This document shows positions 5,436 through 11,587 of a DNA stretch of 13,635 nucleotides, piece by piece (position 1 is the stretch's first letter; every line of letters starts with the position of its first letter). Both the position numbers and the translations under genes were made by a program. The stretch is from JBKPHS01 sp046729975 (GTDB lineage Bacteria; Actinomycetota; Thermoleophilia; Solirubrobacterales; Thermoleophilaceae), in assembly GCA_046729975.1 (NCBI GenBank), contig JBKPHS010000186.1, positions 1 to 13,635 of the forward strand, written 5' to 3'. The notes below the pieces were generated by a model. That model was not told the origin of the DNA. It saw only the letters and a list, made by a program, of their open reading frames with translations, and did not search any database.

Positions 5436-6541
5436 CGGCGGCCTGCGACGCCTGCCTGCGGCTGAGTGGCCTGGTCGGCCTGCTCGCCCCGAGGATCGCG
5501 GCAGCCCTCGACCGGCCCGGGCGCGTGCCGAGCGGCGTCCTGGCGCTGTCGCCGGAGGAGCTGATCGGGGCGGTCGCGGGCCCGCGCGCCGATACGGCGC
5601 GTGCCTACTTCGAGGGATTCGACGCCGCCGAGGCGAGATCCGCGATCGACGACGCCGGCCTGTTCGCGGTCTGCGGGCACGACGCCGCCTACCCCGACGG
5701 GTTGCGCGAGCTGGCCGACCCGCCGGTTGTCCTGTACCTGAGCGCGCCGCCGGCCCGCCTCGCGGACCTTGCTACGGATCCCGTCGTCACCGTCGTCGGC
5801 TCACGACGGGCCTCGCCGTACGGCCTCGAGGCGGCGCGAATGCTCGGGCGCGGCCTCGCGGCGGCCGGTGTGGTGGTTGCGAGCGGACTCGCGCTCGGAA
5901 TCGACGCGGCTGCGCACGAGGGCGCACTGTCGGTGAGCGGCGGCCTTCCTCTCGCCGTCCTGGCGTGCGGCGCCGACCGCGCCTATCCGCGGCGACACCG
6001 GCGGCTATACGAGCGGGTCCGCGCGGAGGGCGTCGTGGTGTCCGAGCTTCCGCCGGGCACCACGCCGTTTCGGTGGAGCTTCCCCGCGCGCAACCGGATC
6101 ATGGCGGCGCTCGCGGAGATGACGGTCGTGGTCGAGGCCGCCGAGCGGTCGGGCTCGCTGATAACCGCGCAGTTCGCGCAGGACCTCGGCCGCGACGTCG
6201 GCGCGGTGCCGGGGCGCGTGACCGCGCGCGTGGCCGCCGGGAGCAACCGCCTGCTGAGGGACGGCGCGAGCGTCGTCCGTTCGGCGGAGGACGTGCTCGA
6301 CGACGTCTTCGGCGTCGGAGCGCGTGCGGCCGCGAGCTTCGATAGCGACCCCTCGCCGGCGCTCGAGGCGCCGCTGCAGCGCGTCCTCGAGTCGGTGGAG
6401 GCCGGCCTGGGCGCCGCGGCGATCGCGCGCGTCGAGGGCATTCCCGCGGGCGAGGTTCGGGCCGCCCTCGGACGGCTCGAGACAGCTGGGCTCGTGCGCC
6501 GCGACGGCCTCGGCGCCTACGAGCGCGCCTCGGGCTCTTGA
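5432..6541 (+). CDS. dprA: DNA-processing protein DprA (Smf)
   Basis: DprA binds incoming single-stranded DNA and loads RecA during transformation. The start ATG 5432 overlaps the comM stop as ATGA, so the two are co-translated. The protein has 369 residues. An N-terminal helical part (1-115) carries Cys5-x-x-Cys8 and Cys81-x-His83. The Rossmann core follows: VVGSRRASPYG (121-131), ASGLALGIDAAAH (150-162), LACGADRAYP (177-186), ARNRIMAAL (219-227) and ERSGSLITAQFA (238-249). A C-terminal winged-helix domain (about 310-365, IARVEGIPAGEVRAALGRLE) completes the actinobacterial architecture. The CxxC plus CxH set could bind a metal; that is inference. Natural competence is not proven by comM and dprA alone, which are widespread. 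Confidence 0.95.
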   Translation: MTAACDACLRLSGLVGLLAPRIAAALDRPGRVPSGVLALSPEELIGAVAGPRADTARAYFEGFDAAEARSAIDDAGLFAVCGHDAAYPDGLRELADPPVVLYLSAPPARLADLATDPVVTVVGSRRASPYGLEAARMLGRGLAAAGVVVASGLALGIDAAAHEGALSVSGGLPLAVLACGADRAYPRRHRRLYERVRAEGVVVSELPPGTTPFRWSFPARNRIMAALAEMTVVVEAAERSGSLITAQFAQDLGRDVGAVPGRVTARVAAGSNRLLRDGASVVRSAEDVLDDVFGVGARAAASFDSDPSPALEAPLQRVLESVEAGLGAAAIARVEGIPAGEVRAALGRLETAGLVRRDGLGAYERASGS

Positions 6542-6557
6542 ACCTCAACGCGCTGCC

Positions 6558-6563
6558 TATGCT
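6558..6563 (+). promoter_or_regulatory. -10 box for probably leaderless thiD
   Basis: TATGCT (6558-6563) ends 8 nt before the thiD ATG at 6572 in the 30-bp gap after dprA. A TTGAAC at 6538-6543 resembles a -35 box but is only 14 bp away, too close for normal spacing. No Shine-Dalgarno sequence precedes thiD. No thiamine riboswitch fits in this gap. Confidence 0.45.
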
Positions 6564-6571
6564 CAGCCGAG

Positions 6572-7372
6572 ATGACTACTTCTCGCCAGAGCCCCCCGCG
6601 GGTGCTCTCGATCGCCGGCTCGGACTCCGGCGGCGGAGCCGGCATCCAGGCCGACCTGAAGGCCTTCGCGCGCTGCGGGGTGCACGGGATGACCGCAATC
6701 ACCGCGGTCACGGCCCAAAACACGGTCTCGGTGACGGCCGTATACGGATTGGCGCAGGAGGCGATCGTCGAGCAGGTCCGAGCCGTCGCCGAGGACATCG
6801 GTGTCGACGCCGTGAAGATCGGCATGCTCGGGACGGCCGAGACGATCGCGGCGGTGGAGCGGGCGCTCGATCTCGTATCGCAGGCGCCGGTCGTGCTGGA
6901 CCCGGTGATGGTCGCGGAGAGCGGCGCGCCGCTGCTCGACGAGGGAGCGCGCGGAGCGCTCCGCGAGCGGCTTCTGCCGCGGGCAGCGGTCGTCACGCCG
7001 AACCTGGCCGAGGCTCGGCTGCTCGCCGAGCTCCCCGACGCCGGTCCGCAGCAGCTCGCACGCGCCGTCCGCGAGCTGGGTCCCGCGGCCGTGGTCGTGA
7101 CGGGCGGGCACACGGAGCAGCCGGTCGACGTCTTCTTCGACGGCGAGCGGCTTGTCGAGATCGAGGGCGAGCGCTATCCGGACGGCGCATCGCACGGCTC
7201 GGGCTGCACGCACTCGTCGGCGCTCGCCGCACAGCTGGCGCTGGGCCTCGATCCGCTCGACGCCGCCCGCCGTGCGAAGGAGGTCGCCGCCGAAGCCGTT
7301 CGCGATGGCCTGCGGGGCCTCGGCGCCGGGTCGGGGCCGGTGGACGTGCTCGGCATCGTGCCACGCCGTTAA
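6572..7372 (+). CDS. thiD: Hydroxymethylpyrimidine / phosphomethylpyrimidine kinase ThiD
   Basis: ThiD phosphorylates hydroxymethylpyrimidine and then its monophosphate, supplying the pyrimidine half of thiamine. The 266 residues cover the full ribokinase-like fold. Substrate-binding SIAGSDSGGGAGIQADLKAF (13-32) and TAITAVTAQNT (41-51) lie at the N-terminus. VKIGMLGT (81-88) and VLDPVMVAESG (108-118) are in the middle. VTPNLAEARLL (141-151), VVTGGH (175-180) and the anion-hole SHGSGCTHSSALAA (207-220, Cys212) complete the ATP site. No thiE, thiC or TPP riboswitch is present in the window, so regulation and partners are not visible. The gene has its own promoter and no overlap with dprA. Confidence 0.95.
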   Translation: MTTSRQSPPRVLSIAGSDSGGGAGIQADLKAFARCGVHGMTAITAVTAQNTVSVTAVYGLAQEAIVEQVRAVAEDIGVDAVKIGMLGTAETIAAVERALDLVSQAPVVLDPVMVAESGAPLLDEGARGALRERLLPRAAVVTPNLAEARLLAELPDAGPQQLARAVRELGPAAVVVTGGHTEQPVDVFFDGERLVEIEGERYPDGASHGSGCTHSSALAAQLALGLDPLDAARRAKEVAAEAVRDGLRGLGAGSGPVDVLGIVPRR

Positions 7373-7395
7373 GCCTCTGGGGGCCGCCTGCGCTC

Positions 7396-7404
7396 TGGCA
7401 TAAT
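7396..7404 (+). promoter_or_regulatory. Extended -10 promoter of the small ORF-ilvD operon
   Basis: TG (7396-7397), one base, then CATAAT (7399-7404) makes an extended -10 element, the best match to consensus in the window. It lies 24 bp after thiD. Transcription from about 7411 would give a leader of about 50 nt that includes a 5-bp hairpin CGGCT-GCCG-AGCCG (7416-7429). It would drive the small ORF, the membrane-anchored protein and ilvD. Confidence 0.5.
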
Positions 7405-7447
7405 CGGTTAGCGCCCGGCTGCCGAGCCGCGGCCGTGGGAGCAGGGC

Positions 7448-7456
7448 GGAAAGGAG
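7448..7456 (+). promoter_or_regulatory. Strong Shine-Dalgarno sequence that decides an AUC start
   Basis: GGAAAGGAG (7448-7456) is the strongest ribosome binding site in the window. It is 6 nt from ATC 7463 and 21 nt from the first in-frame ATG (7478). No ATG, GTG, TTG or CTG lies in frame between the upstream stop (TAG 7409-7411) and 7478. The site therefore points to ATC as initiator. Confidence 0.6.
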
Positions 7457-7462
7457 TTCGAG

Positions 7463-7711
7463 ATCAAGTTTCTTCGCATGAAGCCGGGCCGTGGAGAGAT
7501 CCTCCTCGCAGAGGGCGACCCGCGCGTCCGCGAGGACGAGGAGCGCCTGATCGAGGAGTTTCGCCGCCAGCTCGACGAGGGCATGTGGGCGGCCCTCCCA
7601 ACGGTGGATCCCGGCAGCGGGCGGCGCGAGGCCGAGATGATCCACGATTTCGCCGAGATCCCGGTCGACTCCGAGCGGATCATCTTCTTCCCCCGCGCGG
7701 CGGGCGGCTGA
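7463..7711 (+). CDS. Small protein with MoaD/ThiS-like C-terminus (candidate beta-grasp), probable AUC start
   Basis: Function not recognised. From ATC 7463 the protein has 82 residues (77 if it starts at ATG 7478). It begins (M)KFLRMKPGRGEILLAEGD, which looks like two beta strands around a turn. A charged helix (about 23-40, EDEERLIEEFRRQLDEG) and a strand-rich end follow. The last residues, IPVDSERIIFFPRAAGG, resemble the end of E. coli MoaD (PLTDGDEVAFFPPVTGG as I recall it), including FFP and the terminal Gly-Gly through which MoaD and ThiS are adenylated. Length and strand-helix order also fit a beta-grasp protein. No E1-like, MoaE or ThiG partner is in the window, and thiD upstream may be coincidental. 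It heads an apparent operon with the next gene (13-bp gap) and ilvD. A conserved lineage protein with a fortuitous ending is the alternative. Confidence 0.7.
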   Translation: MKFLRMKPGRGEILLAEGDPRVREDEERLIEEFRRQLDEGMWAALPTVDPGSGRREAEMIHDFAEIPVDSERIIFFPRAAGG

Positions 7712-7724
7712 GTCCGCGCGCAGC

Positions 7725-8354
7725 ATGCTGCCGGCCCTCCTAGTGCTCGTGCTCGTCGCACTGGCGCTCACGCTGCCGACGACCGTGCGCGTGCTCGGCT
7801 CGCTCCGTGAGCGCGGCGCCGAGCGGCGCGCCGCCAAGCGGCGCCTGCGGCTCGATGTCGGCGACCCAGGCCGCGAGCGCCGGGCCGAGCAGCGCGCCCG
7901 TGACCTCTTGCGCTCCTGCGTCAACGAAGAGGAGTGGGCGATGTACCGCGACCTGGGCTTCATCAGGGTCAAGGGCCGGCTGGCCGGCGCCGCCGCGCCT
8001 GCGGACGCCGAGCCGGACGGCCGCGAGGGCGGCGAGCCGCCCTATGCCTACCTGATCTACCCGCACAAGCCGATCGTCGCGTACGTGCCGCATACCCGGC
8101 GCCTGCTCAGCGAGTACTGCGTCGAGTTCCCGGACCTGACGGCTGCGATCGGCTACTCGCGGCTGCCGGACTCCGACGACGTCCTCGCAAAGTGGATGGC
8201 CCTGACCGGCGACGAACGGCGTCTGATCGGCGACGCCAACATGCACCTTCCCGGGCGGCAGATCGATCCAGGCCGCGTGCGGCGCGATCTCTGGCGGCTC
8301 GCCGAGTGGGAGCGTCAGCGCCGCAGCGGCGCGGCGCCCGCCGGCCGCAGGTGA
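7725..8354 (+). CDS. Membrane-anchored protein of unknown function
   Basis: Function not recognised. The 209-residue protein starts with a hydrophobic segment (about 2-19), followed by a strongly basic stretch RERGAERRAAKRRLR (28-42). By the positive-inside rule this leaves the rest in the cytoplasm. After a likely coiled or helical arm (50-64) comes a compact domain, SCVNEEEWAMYRDLGFIRVKG (64-84). A flexible Ala/Gly/Glu linker (87-105) is followed by YAYLIYPHKPIVAYVPHTRR (107-126) and LPDSDDVLAKWMALTGDERRL (147-167). Cys65 and Cys132 are the only cysteines. It lies between the small MoaD-like ORF and ilvD, and its stop overlaps the ilvD GTG (GTGA), so it is probably co-translated with ilvD. 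No signal cleavage site is evident. I know of no assigned role. Confidence 0.85.
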   Translation: MLPALLVLVLVALALTLPTTVRVLGSLRERGAERRAAKRRLRLDVGDPGRERRAEQRARDLLRSCVNEEEWAMYRDLGFIRVKGRLAGAAAPADAEPDGREGGEPPYAYLIYPHKPIVAYVPHTRRLLSEYCVEFPDLTAAIGYSRLPDSDDVLAKWMALTGDERRLIGDANMHLPGRQIDPGRVRRDLWRLAEWERQRRSGAAPAGRR

Positions 8355-10024
8355 GTACGGACACTCGCCGCAGGAGCCGGGTCATCCTCGACGGCCCGGA
8401 CCGCGCCCCGGCGCGGGCGTACCTGAAGGGCATCGGCTATGACGAGGAGGCGCTCCAGCGGCCGATCGTCGGAATCGCCAACACCTGGACCGAGACGATG
8501 CCCTGCAACTTCCACCTCCGGATGCTGGCGGAGCGCGTCAAGGACGGCGTCCGCGCCGCGGGCGGCACGCCGATGGAGTTCAACACCGTCGCCGTCTCCG
8601 ACGGGATCACGATGGGCACCGAGGGGATGAAGACTTCGCTCGTGAGCCGTGAGGTGATCGCCGACTCGATCGAGCTCGTCGCGCGCGGCTACATGTTCGA
8701 CGCGGTCGTTGCGCTGTCGGGCTGCGACAAGACGATCCCGGGAGGCGTCATGGCGCTCGCCCGGCTCGACGTGCCGAGCCTGATGCTCTACGGCGGCTCT
8801 ATCCCGCCGGGACACTGGCGCGGCCGCGACGTCACGATCCAGGACGTCTTCGAGGCGGTTGGCGCGCACGCCGCCGGTGACATGTCCGACGAGGATCTCG
8901 GCGACCTCGAGGCGCACGCTTCGCCCGGCGCCGGCGCCTGCGGCGGGCAATTCACGGCGAACACGATGGCGACGGCGTTCGAGATGCTCGGGATCTCGCC
9001 GATGGGCAGCGGAATGGTCCCGGCTCAGGACGGATTGAAGGGCCAGGTGGCCGAGGACTGCGGGAGGCTCGTGCTCCAGCTGCTCGAGCGCGACCTGCGT
9101 CCGAGCGCGGTGATCACGCGGGACTCGCTCGAGAACGCGATCGCCTGCGTCGCCGCCACGGGCGGCTCCACCAACGCCGTGCTTCACCTGCTGGCGGTCG
9201 CTCGCGAGGCCGGCGTCGACTTGACGATCGACGACTTCGACCGCATCAGCTGGTCCACCCCGCTGCTCGCGGACTTGAAGCCGAGCGGCCGCTTCGTCGC
9301 GACCGACCTCTACAGGGCGGGTGGTGTGAGGTTGATCGCCAAGCGGCTGCGTGACGCGGGCCTGCTCCACGAGGACGCCGTAACGGTCACGGGCCGGACC
9401 ATCGGCGAGGAGGCGGCCGGGGCCGAGGAAGCCGGGGGCCAGGAGGTTGTGCGGCAGCTCGACCAGCCGCTGAAGGAGCACGGCGGCCTGGCGATCCTGC
9501 GTGGCAACCTCGCGCCCGAGGGCTGCGTGGTGAAGCTATCGAGCCACGACAGGCTGGAGCACCGCGGCCCGGCGCGCGTGTTCGAGTCGGAGGAGGAAGC
9601 CTTCGCGGCGGTCAAGGCGCGATCGATAGAGCCCGGCGACGTCGTCGTCATCCGGAACGAGGGGCCCTCGGGAGGGCCAGGCATGCGCGAGATGCTCGGC
9701 GTCACGGCGGCGCTGGTCGGCGAGGGGCTTGGTGACACGGTGGCCCTCCTCACGGACGGTCGCTTCTCCGGTGCAACGCACGGCTTGATGGCGGGCCACG
9801 TGGCACCTGAGGCACCGCGCGGCGGGCCAATCGCGGCGGTCCGCGACGGGGACACGATCGTCTTCGACGTCGCGGGGCGGGAGCTGAACGTCGAGCTCTC
9901 GGACGACGAGATCCGGCAGCGCGTCGAGGCCTACGAGCCGCCGCCGTCCAGGTACGACTCGGGAGTGCTCGGCAAGTACGCGAGGCACGTCGGCTCGGCC
10001 GCCGAGGGCGCCGTCACGAACTGA
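8351..10024 (+). CDS. ilvD: Dihydroxy-acid dehydratase IlvD
   Basis: IlvD dehydrates 2,3-dihydroxy-isovalerate and 2,3-dihydroxy-3-methylvalerate to the keto acids that lead to valine, leucine and isoleucine. The GTG start at 8351 overlaps the previous stop and gives 557 residues, the family norm. The three iron-sulfur cysteines are Cys52 (MPCNFH), Cys125 (SGCDKTIPGG) and Cys197 (GACGGQFTANTM), the pattern of the [2Fe-2S] class. Lys127 in CDKT is the expected carbamylated metal ligand. EGPSGGPGMREML carries the catalytic serine, and LLTDGRFSGATHGLMAGHVAPEA is the C-terminal signature. The frame is open upstream to 7934, but that part shadows the previous gene. No other ilv or leu gene is in the window and no attenuator peptide is seen. 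Confidence 0.96.
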   Translation: MSTDTRRRSRVILDGPDRAPARAYLKGIGYDEEALQRPIVGIANTWTETMPCNFHLRMLAERVKDGVRAAGGTPMEFNTVAVSDGITMGTEGMKTSLVSREVIADSIELVARGYMFDAVVALSGCDKTIPGGVMALARLDVPSLMLYGGSIPPGHWRGRDVTIQDVFEAVGAHAAGDMSDEDLGDLEAHASPGAGACGGQFTANTMATAFEMLGISPMGSGMVPAQDGLKGQVAEDCGRLVLQLLERDLRPSAVITRDSLENAIACVAATGGSTNAVLHLLAVAREAGVDLTIDDFDRISWSTPLLADLKPSGRFVATDLYRAGGVRLIAKRLRDAGLLHEDAVTVTGRTIGEEAAGAEEAGGQEVVRQLDQPLKEHGGLAILRGNLAPEGCVVKLSSHDRLEHRGPARVFESEEEAFAAVKARSIEPGDVVVIRNEGPSGGPGMREMLGVTAALVGEGLGDTVALLTDGRFSGATHGLMAGHVAPEAPRGGPIAAVRDGDTIVFDVAGRELNVELSDDEIRQRVEAYEPPPSRYDSGVLGKYARHVGSAAEGAVTN

Positions 10025-10025
10025 G

Positions 10026-11000
10026 CTAGGCGGCCGCGGACTCGTCCTCGGGCAGGTTGTCCCGTGCCTCGCCGCGCTCGCTCAGGAAGCTCATCAGGTA
10101 GTCGTTGAAGGCGCGCGGCCGCTCCACCATCGGCACGTGGCCCGTGTCCTCGAGGATCACCTTGCGGGCGTCGCGGATCCGCCGCTCGAACTCGGAGGCA
10201 TCCTCGACCGGTACGAGCATGTCCTGGTCGCCCCAGACGATCAACGTCGGACAACCGATCTCCGCGAGTCGCTCGGTGAAGTCGTATTCGAGCAGCGCCC
10301 GCATCGCGGGCATGAAGCCCGGCCGGCCCGCGCTGCGCAGGAGCTCCCAGGTCGTGTCGGCTGGCAGCCGCGTGGGATGGCGGACGATCGTCTGCAACGT
10401 GAGGTGGCGCAGCCGCGGCCGTGTGACGACGTCGCGGCTCGCGGCGACGGCACGTGAGCCGACCGCGGACGCCACTCGCATGGCCGTAAGCGCCGGCATC
10501 CGCCGGAGGTGGGTGATCGAGATGCCCGCGGCCGAGACGAGCACAAGCCGGTCCGCGCGCTCGGGGAAGCGAATGGCGACCTCCGCGGCGACGAAGCCGC
10601 CCATGGAGTTCCCGACGAGCGCCACCGACCCCAGGTCGAGCGCGGCGCAGAACTCTTCGACGAGCCGGCCGTACTCGGGGATGGACGGCTCGCCGGCCGG
10701 GAGCTCGGAGTCGCCGAAGCCGGGCAGGTCGAGCGCCAGCGTGCGGCGCTCCTGCGCGGCGCGCGGCAGGTTCTCGAGCCAGTTCTGCCAGCGCCCGCCG
10801 AGACCGTGCACGAACACGACCGGCGGCCCCTGTCCAGACCCGATCTCGACGTAGTTCACACGGCGCCCGCCGAGCTCCACCTCGCGCAGGTGCTCGCGCC
10901 AGTCGACCTCGCGCCAGTCCGGCCTTGCCGGCCGGCCGTACTCGTCGTCTGTCACTGCCCAGGGCGATGCCGGGCGAACCCGGGAGGGGAATATGGCCAT
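10026..11000 (-). CDS. Alpha/beta hydrolase
   Basis: A complete alpha/beta hydrolase of 324 residues. The oxyanion-hole motif VVFVHGLGGRWQNW (61-74), nucleophile elbow VGNSMGG (129-135, Ser132), acid GDQDMLVP (257-264, Asp260) and GHVPMVERP (287-295, His288) form an intact triad. DLPGFGDSE (91-99) is the usual loop after strand 4. A cap domain spans about 160-240. The pattern fits the broad esterase / C-C bond hydrolase / haloperoxidase-like group; the substrate cannot be told. ATG 11000 gives an N-terminal stretch without similarity. GTG 10955 (residue 16, VTDDEYGRPARPDW) is a possible later start. The stop is 1 bp from the ilvD stop. It diverges from the HAD gene across 23 bp. Confidence 0.88.
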   Translation of the reverse strand: MAIFPSRVRPASPWAVTDDEYGRPARPDWREVDWREHLREVELGGRRVNYVEIGSGQGPPVVFVHGLGGRWQNWLENLPRAAQERRTLALDLPGFGDSELPAGEPSIPEYGRLVEEFCAALDLGSVALVGNSMGGFVAAEVAIRFPERADRLVLVSAAGISITHLRRMPALTAMRVASAVGSRAVAASRDVVTRPRLRHLTLQTIVRHPTRLPADTTWELLRSAGRPGFMPAMRALLEYDFTERLAEIGCPTLIVWGDQDMLVPVEDASEFERRIRDARKVILEDTGHVPMVERPRAFNDYLMSFLSERGEARDNLPEDESAAA

Positions 11001-11009
11001 CGCGACCCT

Positions 11010-11016
11010 TACCGTA
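11010..11016. promoter_or_regulatory. Nearly symmetric bidirectional -10 element
   Basis: TACCGTA (11010-11016) reads as TACCGT on the + strand, 8 nt before the HAD gene ATG 11024. On the - strand it reads as TACGGT, 10 nt before the hydrolase ATG 11000. Both fit TANNNT. The two start codons are only 23 bp apart, so each mRNA must be leaderless or nearly so if both starts are right. AAGG on the minus strand (11010-11007) could also act as a weak ribosome binding site for the hydrolase. Confidence 0.45.
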
Positions 11017-11023
11017 TCGGGCC

Positions 11024-11587
11024 ATGGCCAGGATCGCGCTCGACATCGACTCGACGCTCCATCACTACTGGGACCTGATCGATCGCGTGGCGCAGGAGCG
11101 CTTCGGCGTGTCGCTCCCGTACGAGGATCAGCGCGACTGGGGCATCACGCTGCTCGAGCGCGAGCAGCTGATCGAGTGCGTCCGCGAGACTCACTCCGAG
11201 GAGAACATCGTCGACGCGGAGCCCTATCCGGGCGCCGTCGAAACCGTGTCCGATTGGCACGCGGCCGGGCACTGGATTCACGTGACGAGCCACCGGGCCG
11301 AGCACACGCGCGAGTGGACGGAGGCCTGGCTCGCGCGTATCGGCCTTCCCTACGACGACCTGCACTGCTCCTACGACAAGGTCACCCGCTGCGTCGAGCT
11401 CGCCATCGACGTCCTGATCGACGACAGCCCGGTCAACCTCCTCCGCGCGCGCGAGGAGGGCATCCTCGGGGCGACGATCGTCCACCCTTGGAACCGCGAG
11501 CTCGTCGAGACCGACGGGGTGATCGGCGGCGCCGACTGGCACGAGCTGCGGCGCAGGCTCGAGCCGCTGCTAGGTCAACCGGCGTAG
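11024..11587 (+). CDS. HAD-superfamily 5'-nucleotidase-like protein (NT5C family)
   Basis: The 187-residue protein is a small HAD phosphatase resembling 5'(3')-deoxyribonucleotidases (NT5C type). Motif I is RIALDIDSTLHHYW, with nucleophile Asp7 and acid Asp9. Motif II is HVTSHR (86-91, Thr88), the conserved lysine is Lys119 in YDKVTRC, and the acidic motif is DVLIDDSPVNL (129-139, Asp133 and Asp134). The cap is the short helical insert between motifs I and II, about 16-80, as in NT5C. The likely substrate is a nucleoside monophosphate or another small phosphate ester; this is not determined. ATG 11024 starts exactly at the conserved core. Its 3' end overlaps the convergent cyclo-ligase gene by 13 bp. 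Confidence 0.85.
   Translation: MARIALDIDSTLHHYWDLIDRVAQERFGVSLPYEDQRDWGITLLEREQLIECVRETHSEENIVDAEPYPGAVETVSDWHAAGHWIHVTSHRAEHTREWTEAWLARIGLPYDDLHCSYDKVTRCVELAIDVLIDDSPVNLLRAREEGILGATIVHPWNRELVETDGVIGGADWHELRRRLEPLLGQPA

Noticed and set aside
7384..7462. A riboswitch or T-box between thiD and ilvD's operon.
   Set aside because: The leader after the extended -10 is only about 50 nt, with one 5-bp hairpin. This is too short for a TPP riboswitch or T-box, and no T-box sequence is visible.
7396..7470. A tRNA-like look: GGTTAGCGC resembling a D-arm, CCCGGCTGCCGAGCCG like an anticodon arm, and GTTCGAGATC like a T-arm.
   Set aside because: The acceptor stem and T-stem do not pair, the middle loop has 4 nt instead of 7, and GTTCGAG overlaps the ribosome binding site and start of the small ORF.
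6563..7972. A 469-codon minus-strand frame opposite thiD and the small ORF.
   Set aside because: It is antisense to a clear ThiD and has no motif of its own. Same GC-driven shadow effect.
1845..9435. A shared 14-bp word GCCGAGGAAGCCGG in rplS (near 1850) and ilvD (near 9423).
   Set aside because: Both copies lie in Glu/Ala/Gly-coding stretches with GC-rich codon use. One short match in coding DNA is not evidence of a repeat element.
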